Shown: positions 1 to 6,776 of the stretch, in pieces | How positions within the stretch are numbered: position 1 is the first letter of the stretch | Layout of the letters: each line of letters opens with the position of its first letter | Assembly (NCBI RefSeq): GCF_024494685.1 | Contig: NZ_JANHDM010000011.1 | Location: forward strand, 62,001 to 126,000 | Source: Halorubrum rubrum | Lineage (GTDB): Archaea > Halobacteriota > Halobacteria > Halobacteriales > Haloferacaceae | Direction of reading: 5' to 3' | Length of the DNA stretch: 64,000 nt | Notes under the pieces: generated by a model | Seen by the model: the letters and a program-made list of their open reading frames with translations, nothing else | Told to the model about the DNA's origin: nothing | Database searches by the model: none | Program-made: the position numbers and the translations under genes

Positions 1-56
1 GCCGCAGCAACGACGGCGTTTGGAAGGTGATCGGAGAGCAACGTTCGTAACTCCAT
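1..56 (-). CDS. 5'-truncated view of an unknown gene (N-terminus only)
   Basis: An ATG on the minus strand at 56-54 opens a frame that stays open to the window edge and encodes MELRTLLSDHLPNAVVAA. Only 18 residues are visible, so no family can be given. It would be divergent from the cyclase gene, with about 190 bp of AT-richer sequence between them. A chance open frame of this length cannot be excluded. Confidence 0.35.
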   Translation of the reverse strand, partial: MELRTLLSDHLPNAVVAA

Positions 57-246
57 ACTGAGATTGTTCGGCGAATCTTCAAATTCGTATCGGTTAGGAC
101 GTAGTTACCCGAGAGTGAATACGAGCAGTATACACCGTTCAGCGACCAAGCGTTTCGGACGGGAACGTATCCGTACGGCGGACGACGGTTCAACGAACCC
201 ACACGGTCGGGGACAGGATTATACGAGACGTACCGGGACGTGAACC

Positions 247-948
247 ATGACGCTGTACGACTGTACACACCGGATCGAGACCGGAATGCCGACGTATCCC
301 GACGATCCGGACGTGTCGTGTTCGCCCCACGCGACCCACGAGGCGGACGGGTACGAGGTCACCGCCCTCGAACTGGGGAGCCACGCCGGGACGCACGTCG
401 ACGCCCCGCGCCACACCGAGCCCGACGGGCTGACGCTCGGGGCGTACGCCGTCGACGAGTTCCGGTTCGACGCGCGCCTCGTCGACTGTCGCGGCGTCGG
501 CGCACGCGAGGCGATCCCGCCGGACGCGGTTCCCGAGACCGACGCGGAGCTGCTGGCGTTTCGGACCGGCTGGGACGACCACTGGGGGACCGACCGGTAC
601 CTCGACCATCCCTACCTGGCTCCCGCGACGGCCAGACGCTGCGTCGACGCCGGCCACCACGTGGCCACCGACACGCTCAACCCGGACCCGACGCCGACCG
701 AGCGCGCGAGTCCGGACGAGCCCTCGGGCGTGCCGGCCCACCGCGCGCTGCTCGGCGCGGAGCGGTTCGTCATCGAGAACCTGACCGGCCTCGAGCGGCT
801 CCCCGAACGGGTCATCCTCCACGCCTACCCGTTGGCCATCGACGCCGACGGCGCACCGATCCGGGCGGTCGCGGAAACCGACGCGGACCGAGAGCCCGAC
901 GTGGACCGGGAGGTCGACGCGGACCGGGACGGTCCCGACGACGCGTGA
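247..948 (+). CDS. Cyclase family / kynurenine formamidase-like metal hydrolase
   Basis: A cytosolic metal-dependent hydrolase of the cyclase superfamily (PF04199), which includes kynurenine formamidase and isatin hydrolase. The diagnostic metal-binding motif HAGTHVDAPRH is at residues 46-56. A second conserved part, ending in a family-typical run of aliphatics and Gly, follows near residues 170-205 (FVIENLTGLERLPERV). The final 25 residues are an Asp/Glu/Arg-rich tail (repeated DADR/DVDR) that family members usually lack and is probably a halophilic extension. Length is 233 aa, normal for the family. The start is the first ATG, and no longer start in frame is supported. No tryptophan-degradation genes are visible nearby, so the substrate is unknown. 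Confidence 0.85.
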   Translation: MTLYDCTHRIETGMPTYPDDPDVSCSPHATHEADGYEVTALELGSHAGTHVDAPRHTEPDGLTLGAYAVDEFRFDARLVDCRGVGAREAIPPDAVPETDAELLAFRTGWDDHWGTDRYLDHPYLAPATARRCVDAGHHVATDTLNPDPTPTERASPDEPSGVPAHRALLGAERFVIENLTGLERLPERVILHAYPLAIDADGAPIRAVAETDADREPDVDREVDADRDGPDDA

Positions 949-994
949 TCGGGACCCGATCGGACGGATCGTGAGAACCGACGTCGACGGCGAC

Positions 995-1360
995 TCACCC
1001 GACGGTGAGGACCCGATCGGACGTCGTCACGACCTCGAGGAGGTCGCTCATCGTCGAGATCGGGCAGACCTCGCTTCCGTCCCGCTTCCGTATCTCCAGA
1101 CACGTTCCACAGGCGAGCAGCTCCCCGCCGGCGTCGTCGAACGCCTCCATGCGCTCGCGCACGTCGAACCCGTCGCCCGTGATCTCGTCGTCCGTGATCT
1201 CCTCGGTCTCGACGCCCTCGCCGAGAAGGAACACCGAGACGTCCAGTCCGTCCTCGAGTGCGGTGATCCCGAGCCGAAACGCGTTCCACGCCCGCTCGGG
1301 GTCGGCGGTCTCGAGGACGATACCCAACTGCTCCACGTCGTCGTCCAGCGTGTCGGACAT
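995..1360 (-). CDS. DsrE-family sulfur-relay-like protein
   Basis: A 121-aa protein of the DsrE/DsrF-like family (PF02635), small cytosolic proteins that often carry sulfur as persulfide. The N-terminal beta-alpha unit (QLGIVLETADPERAWNAFRL) and the conserved Cys pair C84-x-x-C87 in LLACGTCLEIR fit that fold. The neighbouring TauE/SafE permease and thioredoxin genes suggest a sulfur or thiol-redox role, which is inference from context. An AT-rich promoter lies just upstream of the ATG, including TTTAATATT about 25 bases before it. Confidence 0.82.
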   Translation of the reverse strand: MSDTLDDDVEQLGIVLETADPERAWNAFRLGITALEDGLDVSVFLLGEGVETEEITDDEITGDGFDVRERMEAFDDAGGELLACGTCLEIRKRDGSEVCPISTMSDLLEVVTTSDRVLTVG

Positions 1361-1460
1361 GTGTGTTTTATACTCCCAATATTAAATAATACTGTCGTCA
1401 CGCGAGGCCAATACCCTGAAATCGAACCGGCTCGTGTCCGGATCGACTCGTCGGCCCGCG

Positions 1461-1556
1461 GCTCAACGAGGACGTGGCTCAACGAGGACGTGGCTCAACG
1501 AGGACGTGGCTCAACGAGGACGTGGCTCAACGAGGACGTGGCTCAACGAGAACGTG
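1461..1556. repeat. Six tandem copies of a 16-bp unit
   Basis: The unit GCTCAACGAGGACGTG occurs five times exactly (1461-1540) and a sixth time with one G-to-A change (1541-1556). It is followed by GCTCA, where a seventh unit would begin, and this overlaps the stop codon of the small membrane protein gene. Sixteen is not a multiple of three and the array lies between two minus-strand genes, so it is not coding. It probably arose by slippage and could vary in copy number between strains. There are no spacers, so it is not CRISPR. Confidence 0.95.
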
Positions 1557-1558
1557 GC

Positions 1559-1783
1559 TCAGCGGCGGCGGAGCGCGTACGCCGCGTAGCCGACCGCGGC
1601 GAGCAGCCCGGTGAAGAGCAGGCTTCCGGTCGCGGCTGGCGTGGCCGTGACGTACTCGCCGAACGGGTCGGTGAGCGCGATCACGCCCACGGTGAGGCCG
1701 ACCCCGATCAGGATCGTCACCGCGCCGAACGCTTTGAACGCCGCGTCGAGGTCGATACGTGGAGAACGCGATGAGTGACTCAT
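1559..1783 (-). CDS. Small two-helix membrane protein
   Basis: A 74-aa protein with two predicted membrane segments (about residues 17-38 and 52-70), a basic N-terminus and C-terminal YALRRR. No family is recognised. A GGAGGT sequence directly abuts the ATG, too close to act as a normal ribosome site, so leaderless translation is more likely. The tandem 16-bp array begins at its stop codon. Neighbouring redox and sulfur genes give weak context only. Confidence 0.6.
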   Translation of the reverse strand: MSHSSRSPRIDLDAAFKAFGAVTILIGVGLTVGVIALTDPFGEYVTATPAATGSLLFTGLLAAVGYAAYALRRR

Positions 1784-2125
1784 ACCTCCATATACGCGTT
1801 CGGTACATAAATGACCGGGTGTGGATTCTCACGTGCGGAGAACACGTCGGCGTGAAATCAGGATGGTTGTGTAGAGAGATCCCACGGAAAAACTCACGCG
1901 AGATGGGCCGGTGAGATGCTGCGATCGCCGGTCGGGATCCAGTCACGGGACTGATCACGAGCGGTCGGGACGGATCGGCTCCCGATCCGAGGATCGTCGC
2001 TTTCGGCTTGGGTCTCCGAAAATAATATCCGTACGTTATCCATCGTTCCCCGTCTCTCACGCGAATATAGTATTGTATAACTAACCCAAAACCGTTATAT
2101 CTCCCTGCCGGCTACCTTCGGGTAC
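1784..2125. other. Intergenic promoter region, no gene seen
   Basis: A 342-bp gap between divergent genes. Base composition falls toward the right end, where the two-part promoter motif at 2070-2098 lies. No tRNA, convincing small gene or repeat was found in the rest. Confidence 0.6.
2070..2098 (+). promoter_or_regulatory. Shared two-part promoter motif, copy 1 (permease operon)
   Basis: GTATTGTAT at 2070-2078, a 7-base spacer, then CCAAAACCGTTAT at 2086-2098. Both parts recur exactly, with the same spacer length, at 3479-3507. The 3' part ends 27 bases before the ATG at 2126, the right place for BRE/TATA of a leaderless archaeal promoter. The 5' part could be an operator for a shared regulator (inference). 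Confidence 0.65.
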
Positions 2126-2191
2126 ATGACCGACATCGATCGGCCGACTCGGAACGGGACGCGGGCGGCGCGAGACGGGGGGAGCCGATGA
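2126..2191 (+). CDS. Possible 21-aa leader ORF
   Basis: ATG at 2126 opens MTDIDRPTRNGTRAARDGGSR and ends in a TGA that overlaps the ATG of the next ORF (ATGA, 2188-2191). This ATG lies 27 bases after the shared promoter motif, matching the spacing at the thioredoxin gene (26 bases). It is therefore the likely first codon of the transcript. The peptide is basic, unlike usual haloarchaeal proteins, so it may serve to couple translation to the downstream membrane proteins rather than act itself. Confidence 0.4.
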   Translation: MTDIDRPTRNGTRAARDGGSR

Positions 2192-2349
2192 CCGGTGCCG
2201 GGCTCCTCGCGGGCGCGTCGCCGTCGGTACAGGCACTGGCGGTGATCGGGATCGTCCTCCTCGAGGCGATCGCCCTCTACGTCGGGTACGGGGCCGTCGA
2301 GAAGACGGTCGGGCCGGCCGTCCTGGATCGGCTCGCGAACGGGAGATGA
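2188..2349 (+). CDS. Small single-helix membrane protein preceding TauE (DUF7512-like, tentative)
   Basis: A 53-aa protein with one strong membrane helix (about residues 14-35, ALAVIGIVLLEAIALYVGYG) and a short polar tail. Its start overlaps the leader stop and its stop overlaps the start of the permease gene (ATGA in both cases), so the three are translationally coupled. Small proteins of this shape precede sulfite-exporter-type permeases in haloarchaea. I believe this is the DUF7512 family, but that name is from memory. Confidence 0.65.
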   Translation: MTGAGLLAGASPSVQALAVIGIVLLEAIALYVGYGAVEKTVGPAVLDRLANGR

Positions 2350-3437
2350 TCGGCTCGCTCGCAACGACCGAACTCCTCGGTCTCGGCCCGGAGATCTTCG
2401 GCCTGTTCGTCGCCTTCGGCTTCATGGTGGGCGTGTTCTTCGGGTTCTTCGGGATGGGGGGGTCGTTCCTCGTGACGCCCGCGCTGTTGATCCTGGGGTA
2501 CCCGGCCCCGGTCGCCATCGGCAGCTCGATGGCGTTCGTGTTCGGGACCGCCGCGATCGCGACCATGAAACATCACGACGCCGGGCAGGTCGACTACAAG
2601 CTCGGCGCGCTGATGTTCGTCGGGATCACCGTCGGCATCGAGCTCGGGAGCCGACTCGTCTTCGGCCTCGAAGTGTTGGGGATCGCGAACGTCGTCGTCG
2701 GCGTCGCGTACGTGCTTCTGCTGGCGGCGATCGGCGTGTTGTTCACGCGGAGCGCGCTCGATACCGAGGACGACGACACGGATGCCGACGGCGACGAGAA
2801 CGACGGCGTCGACGACGGAAGCGGCGACGTCGACGACGAGAGTGCGGACGACGAGGTCCCGGCGATCGCCCGGAAGATCCAGTCGTACGAGATACCGCCG
2901 ATGATGACCCTCGCGGACGGCAGCCGGGCGTCGCTGTGGACGATCTCCGGAGTCGGCGGCGGCGTCGGACTCGTCTCCGGCTTCCTCGGGGTCGGCGGCG
3001 GGTTCGTCAGGATGCCGGCGATCTACTACGTGATCGGCACGTCGCTCGCGGCCGCGGTCGGGACGAGCCTCTTCGGCGGGCTCATGTCCGGAGCGGTGGG
3101 CGCGTTCACCTACGGCCGCGCGGGCGTGATCGACCTCGGGATCGTCACGGCGCTGCTCGTGGGCAGCGCGCTCGGCGCACGGATCGGCTCGAGCGCGACC
3201 GCCTACGTCGACGAGGAGGACGTGACGATCTACTTCGGGCTCATGCTGCTCGTCGCCAGCGCCGCGGTAGGGATCGGCGAGCTCTCCGCGTGGCTCGCGA
3301 TGCCGATCCTCGACCGGCTCAGCTTCGTCCTGTTGATCGGGTCCGCGCTGCTCGTCTGTACGATGATCCTCTATCACGGTGCGCTCGCGGTGCGACGGAC
3401 CCGCGGCGTCCCCGGCTCGGCCCAGCGAGGCGAGTGA
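2346..3437 (+). CDS. TauE/SafE family anion permease
   Basis: A 363-aa integral membrane protein of the sulfite exporter TauE/SafE family (PF01925), proposed to move sulfite, sulfonates or related sulfur anions. The two-repeat architecture is visible: the first block (about 13-130) starts with a Gly/Phe-rich helix (GVFFGFFGMGGSFLVTPALL) and the second (about 200-355) with GLVSGFLGVGGGFVRMPAIY. They are separated by an acidic loop at about 138-172 rich in Asp and Glu, longer than in bacterial members. Start ATG overlaps the preceding stop. Linked DsrE-like and thioredoxin genes support a sulfur role. Confidence 0.9.
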   Translation: MIGSLATTELLGLGPEIFGLFVAFGFMVGVFFGFFGMGGSFLVTPALLILGYPAPVAIGSSMAFVFGTAAIATMKHHDAGQVDYKLGALMFVGITVGIELGSRLVFGLEVLGIANVVVGVAYVLLLAAIGVLFTRSALDTEDDDTDADGDENDGVDDGSGDVDDESADDEVPAIARKIQSYEIPPMMTLADGSRASLWTISGVGGGVGLVSGFLGVGGGFVRMPAIYYVIGTSLAAAVGTSLFGGLMSGAVGAFTYGRAGVIDLGIVTALLVGSALGARIGSSATAYVDEEDVTIYFGLMLLVASAAVGIGELSAWLAMPILDRLSFVLLIGSALLVCTMILYHGALAVRRTRGVPGSAQRGE

Positions 3438-3478
3438 GCGGCCCGTCCGGCGGCAAACCGTTCTCCCCCCAGGACGGA

Positions 3479-3507
3479 GTATTGTATCGAGCATCCAAAA
3501 CCGTTAT
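3479..3507 (+). promoter_or_regulatory. Shared two-part promoter motif, copy 2 (thioredoxin)
   Basis: GTATTGTAT at 3479-3487, 7-base spacer, CCAAAACCGTTAT at 3495-3507. It matches the copy at 2070-2098 in both parts. It ends 26 bases before the ATG at 3534, which favours that codon over the GTG at 3531. Confidence 0.65.
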
Positions 3508-3533
3508 GAGCGTGGGGTGCGTATCTCTCGGTG

Positions 3534-3878
3534 ATGACACAAACCAGCGAATCCGTGCCGACCGAACCCGTCGGGCTCGAGGAGGCGGCCGACTTCGACG
3601 ACCGCGTCGCCGAACACGACGTCGTGCTCGTGGACTTCTACGCCGACTGGTGTGGGCCGTGCCAGATGATGGAGCCGGCGGTCGAGGCCGTCGCGGCCGA
3701 GACGGACGCGGCGGTCCTCAAGGTCGACGTCGATCGGCACCAGGGACTCGCCGGCGAGTACGGCGTCCAGGGAATTCCGACGCTCCTGGTGTTCGCCGAC
3801 GGGGAAGTCGCCGACCGGATGGTCGGCGCGCAGACCGAGGACGCCCTCCGGGAGGCCGTCTCCGGCCGTCTCGAGTGA
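3534..3878 (+). CDS. Thioredoxin
   Basis: A 114-aa cytosolic thiol-disulfide oxidoreductase. Active site W39-C-G-P-C43 follows the typical strand VVLVDFYAD, and the cis-proline P82 is in GVQGIPTLLVF. The N-terminal 20 residues are an extra acidic lead. A GTG directly upstream (3531) is an alternative start, but spacing to the shared promoter motif favours the ATG. The common motif suggests co-regulation with the TauE-type permease. Confidence 0.93.
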   Translation: MTQTSESVPTEPVGLEEAADFDDRVAEHDVVLVDFYADWCGPCQMMEPAVEAVAAETDAAVLKVDVDRHQGLAGEYGVQGIPTLLVFADGEVADRMVGAQTEDALREAVSGRLE

Positions 3879-3906
3879 TGTACGGCTCGACGCGGAGGCC
3901 GCGGGC

Positions 3907-5025
3907 ATGACGCCGCGAGAGCTGCGGGCTGACGTTCCGGCGCTGGACGAGGACACCGCGTACCTCAACTACGGCGCGCACGGACCGAGCCCGAAGTACG
4001 TCGTCGACGCCGCCGCCGACTTCCTCGCCGACCACGAGTACGACCCGACCGGGACCGATCCGTACGAGCGTGCGTTCGGGACCTACGAGACGGTCCGCGA
4101 GCGGATCGCCGACTTCCTCGGGGCCGACGCCGAGGAGATAGCCCTGACGGAGAGCACGACCGACGGGATCGCGCGGATCGCGGCCGCGATCGACTGGGAG
4201 CCCGGCGACGTCGTCGTCCGGACCGACCTCGAACACCCGGCGGGCGTCCTCCCCTGGCGGCAGCTCGAGGAGGAGGTCGGAATCGAGGTCCGCGTCGTCG
4301 AGACCGAGGGCGGCCGGATCGACCGTGACGCCTTCGCCGACGCGGTCGCCGACGCGCGGCTCGCCTGTTTCAGCGCGATCACCTGGACGCATGGCACGCG
4401 CCTGCCCGTCCGGGACCTCGTCGAGGTCGCGAACGACGCTGGCGCGTTCACGCTCGTCGACGCGGTCCAGTCGCCGGGGCAGGTCCCCGTCGACCTCCAC
4501 GCGTGGGGCGCGGACGCGGTCGCGGGTGCCGGCCACAAGTGGCTGCTCGGGCCGTGGGGGGCGGGCTTCCTCTACGTCGACCGCGCGGTCGCCGAGGAGA
4601 TGACGCCGAGTTCCGTCGGCTACCGCGGGGTGGAGACGCCCACCGCTCACGACATCGAGTACGCGCCCGGCGCGAAGCGCTTCGAGGTCGGCACCACGAC
4701 GCCGGCGGCACACGTCGGGCTGCTCGAGGGGATCGACGCGATCGAATCGATCGGCCTCGACGCGGTCACGGACCGGATCGCGGACCTCACCGATCGCCTG
4801 AAGGCGGGGCTCGACGAGGAGCGGCTGCTGAGCCCGAGCGAGTACGAGACCGGGCTCGTCACCGTCGACGTCGCGGAGCCGGAGGCGACCGTCGAGCGCC
4901 TCCTCGATCGGGGGATCGTCATCCGGGACCTCCCGCACCCGGACGCGGTCCGCGTGTCGGTCCACGCGGTCTCGACGGAGCGGGAGATCGACGACGTCGT
5001 CGAGGCGCTTTCCGGGGAGCCGTAG
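3907..5025 (+). CDS. Class V aminotransferase (cysteine desulfurase/selenocysteine lyase-like)
   Basis: A 372-aa pyridoxal-phosphate enzyme of fold type I, class V (PF00266). The PLP lysine is K211 in AGAGHKWLLGPWGAGF, preceded by H210. Upstream PLP contacts are seen in the TESTTDGI segment (about 80-87) and the DAVQSPGQ segment (about 188-195). The family includes cysteine desulfurases and isopenicillin-N epimerase-like proteins. No catalytic Cys loop typical of IscS is obvious near residues 300-330, so desulfurase activity is uncertain. It starts 28 bp after the thioredoxin gene and is probably co-transcribed. Confidence 0.85.
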   Translation: MTPRELRADVPALDEDTAYLNYGAHGPSPKYVVDAAADFLADHEYDPTGTDPYERAFGTYETVRERIADFLGADAEEIALTESTTDGIARIAAAIDWEPGDVVVRTDLEHPAGVLPWRQLEEEVGIEVRVVETEGGRIDRDAFADAVADARLACFSAITWTHGTRLPVRDLVEVANDAGAFTLVDAVQSPGQVPVDLHAWGADAVAGAGHKWLLGPWGAGFLYVDRAVAEEMTPSSVGYRGVETPTAHDIEYAPGAKRFEVGTTTPAAHVGLLEGIDAIESIGLDAVTDRIADLTDRLKAGLDEERLLSPSEYETGLVTVDVAEPEATVERLLDRGIVIRDLPHPDAVRVSVHAVSTEREIDDVVEALSGEP

Positions 5026-5103
5026 GCGTCGACGGGACGACCGCCGTCCCATAGACGAAGCCGGGATCGACCGATTTTTGCGCGGTCGACACAATACAGC
5101 CGT

Positions 5104-5661
5104 ATGGGATTTCACACGTTCGACGCCGACCGGGCGGCGAAGCTGGAAGACCCCGAGCGCTACGCCTGGGTCTCCCGCGAGGAGCTGGTCGACGCGGTCG
5201 ATCCCGCACCGAACGGGACGGTCGTCGACCTGGGCAGCGGTACGGGCTTTTACACCGACGACGTCGCCCCCCACGCCGGGACGGTGTACGGCGTCGACGT
5301 TCAAGCGGAGATGAACGATCGCTACCGCGAGAAGGGACTTCCCGAGAACGTCGAGCTCGTCGAAAGCGACGTGGCCGATCTGCCGTTCGACGCGGGTGCG
5401 CTCGACGCCGCCTTCTCGACGATGACGTTCCACGAGTTCGCCGACGACGACGCGGTCGCCGAGCTCGGTCGGGTGCTTCGGACCGACGGCCGGCTCGCCG
5501 TCTTCGACTGGTCGGCCGACGGGAGCGGCGAGGACGGACCGCCGACCGGGGAGCGGTACGGCCTGGCGGACGCGACCGCGATGCTGGAGGCGGCCGGCTT
5601 CGATGTCGTCCACGGGACGACCCGCACGGAGACGTTCGCGGTCGTCGCGCTGGCGCCGTAG
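5104..5661 (+). CDS. Class I SAM-dependent methyltransferase
   Basis: A 185-aa methyltransferase of the UbiE/Methyltransf_11 type. The SAM-binding motif I is VVDLGSGTGFYTDDV (about 40-54), and acidic motif II (YGVDV) ends the second strand. Motif post-II has the SDVADLPFDAGALDAAFSTMTFHEF pattern near 86-110. The substrate is unknown. The start ATG follows an AT-rich stretch with GATTTTTGCG about 30 bases upstream. Confidence 0.87.
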   Translation: MGFHTFDADRAAKLEDPERYAWVSREELVDAVDPAPNGTVVDLGSGTGFYTDDVAPHAGTVYGVDVQAEMNDRYREKGLPENVELVESDVADLPFDAGALDAAFSTMTFHEFADDDAVAELGRVLRTDGRLAVFDWSADGSGEDGPPTGERYGLADATAMLEAAGFDVVHGTTRTETFAVVALAP

Positions 5662-5715
5662 GGAGACGAACGAATCCGCTACCCGTCCCTCGCCGCATCG
5701 AGGGGTTTTCGTCAC

Positions 5716-6000
5716 TTAGTCGTCGTCAGCGGTGTACGCGCCGCCCCGACGCTTGATACGTGCGACGACGAGCCGCCCGTCGTCCTGCCGGAAGCTCACG
5801 GAGAGCCGAAACTCCCCGACGCGTATCTTCTTGTACGGGCTGTTCTGGAGCGGCTCGCCGTAGTCCGGCGGGTCGCGCCACGGCGAGGAGACGATTTCGT
5901 CGAGCTTGTCGAGTATCCGGTCTTGGTCGGCGGGGGATAGTCCGTCGAGGTCGTCTTCGGCCGTCGAGGAGAGTTCCCACGTCTACCCGTCGTCACTCAT
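5716..6000 (-). pseudogene. RelE/ParE-type toxin with a nonsense codon at codon 6
   Basis: The minus-strand frame from ATG at 6000 reads MSDDG, then TAG (5985-5983), then continues open for about 88 codons (TWELSSTAEDDLDGLSPADQ...) to TAA at 5718-5716. The open part has RelE/ParE family features: an early helix with DLDGLSPADQDRIL, the KKIRVGEFRLSV strand pair and C-terminal VVARIKRRGGAY. The start overlaps the antitoxin stop (ATGAGTGA), the normal arrangement for this class. No Met or early GTG lies after the stop codon, so re-initiation looks unlikely. The toxin is probably inactive. Confidence 0.75.
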
Positions 6001-6274
6001 CGCTCGTGCCGAACCGCTCGCGGGCCTCCTCGGCGCTCGTCGTCCGTCCCTCGCGGATGTCCTCCTCGGCTTCGAGCAGGGCGACGAGTTCGTCGCGGTC
6101 GAACGTCGGGAACTCGACGGCGTCCCGAAGCGTGTACCGGATGAACTCGCTCCGACTGTTGAACCCGCGTCCCTGCCACGTATCGTCTACCTGTTCGAGG
6201 AACGACTCGGTGAGTTTGAAGTTCACCGTGGCGATGTCGTCCTCGCCGTCGTCGTTTGTGGCCGCTTCGGACAT
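5993..6274 (-). CDS. Ribbon-helix-helix antitoxin
   Basis: A 93-aa DNA-binding antitoxin of the CopG/ParD type. The beta strand that contacts DNA is IATVNFKLTESFLEQVDD (about 12-29), followed by the two-helix part with GFNSRSEFIRYTLRDAV (about 36-52). The C-terminal acidic helix (ALLEAEEDIREGRTTSAEEARERF) would bind the toxin. The start at 6274 gives the usual length; an upstream in-frame codon at 6328 would add 18 atypical residues. It normally represses its own operon and neutralises the toxin, but here the toxin frame is broken. Confidence 0.8.
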   Translation of the reverse strand: MSEAATNDDGEDDIATVNFKLTESFLEQVDDTWQGRGFNSRSEFIRYTLRDAVEFPTFDRDELVALLEAEEDIREGRTTSAEEARERFGTSDE

Positions 6275-6631
6275 ATAGACGTAATACGCTGGTCTTACCA
6301 ATAGTCGTTTCGGCGGAGGCTCACTCACCGCGTAACCGACGTGGATAGCCGCATCGAGGGGATTTTTATATCACATTCTTGACTACGTTTCATCCCTCTC
6401 TCTGTGAGCGCGGATTAGCGAAATCAAGAGTGTCCCTGAGGGGACGCGCCCTCGGTCGATTTCTGGTCTATCCCGCCGCTGTCTGTGTGTTTGTTTATGT
6501 GTACTGACACTTCATCGAATCGCAGTACGGCGAGGGATGCCCTGTTTAGCGCGAGACGCGAATCTTGAACGGGATTCGTTCAGACGAGCGTAGCCGGAAC
6601 AGTCTGCGCACAAGAAGTGTACGGCAGAAAG
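6275..6631. other. Intergenic region, no gene seen
   Basis: A 357-bp gap between the antitoxin gene and tRNA-Thr. It holds the right-hand 14-bp direct repeat (6348-6361), an AT-rich stretch after it (ATTTTTATATCA) and short hairpins such as CGAATC...GATTCG near 6559-6578. No coding frame with haloarchaeal codon use was found. Confidence 0.5.
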
Positions 6632-6703
6632 AGCCTAGGCCGGGATTTGAACCCGGGGTCTCGTCCTTACCAAGGACGCGCTTTACCGCTAAGCTACCCA
6701 GGC
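6632..6703 (-). tRNA. tRNA-Thr (GGT)
   Basis: On the minus strand the 7-bp acceptor stem GCCTGGG/CCTAGGC closes a full cloverleaf. The anticodon stem CGTCC/GGACG carries loop TTGGTAA, giving anticodon GGT. The T arm has GGTTCAAATCC and the discriminator is T, as expected for archaeal tRNA-Thr. There is no intron and no encoded CCA. Confidence 0.95.
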
Positions 6704-6776
6704 GCGCAATACGTCGTTGACCGGAACCGACTTTAGGGGTTTCGATCCACACCGTCCGTGTCGTCGGATTCCACGG

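Larger units (their letters stand above)
5692..6361. repeat. 14-bp direct repeats flanking the toxin-antitoxin module
   Basis: GCCGCATCGAGGGG is found exactly at 5692-5705 and again at 6348-6361, both followed by a T-rich run and a CAC. The two copies bracket the whole toxin-antitoxin pair. They may mark duplication of a target site or recombination that brought the module in. A third copy was not seen. Confidence 0.6.

Noticed and set aside
1461-1556. Possible CRISPR array
   Set aside because: Units are directly adjacent with no spacers, and the unit is only 16 bp, so it is a simple tandem repeat.
3718-5715. 665-codon open frame on the minus strand
   Set aside because: Antisense to thioredoxin, aminotransferase and methyltransferase genes with clear motifs.
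5983-5985. TAG in the toxin as pyrrolysine or readthrough
   Set aside because: Haloarchaea of this type are not known to use pyrrolysine and no pyl genes are visible. A nonsense mutation is simpler.
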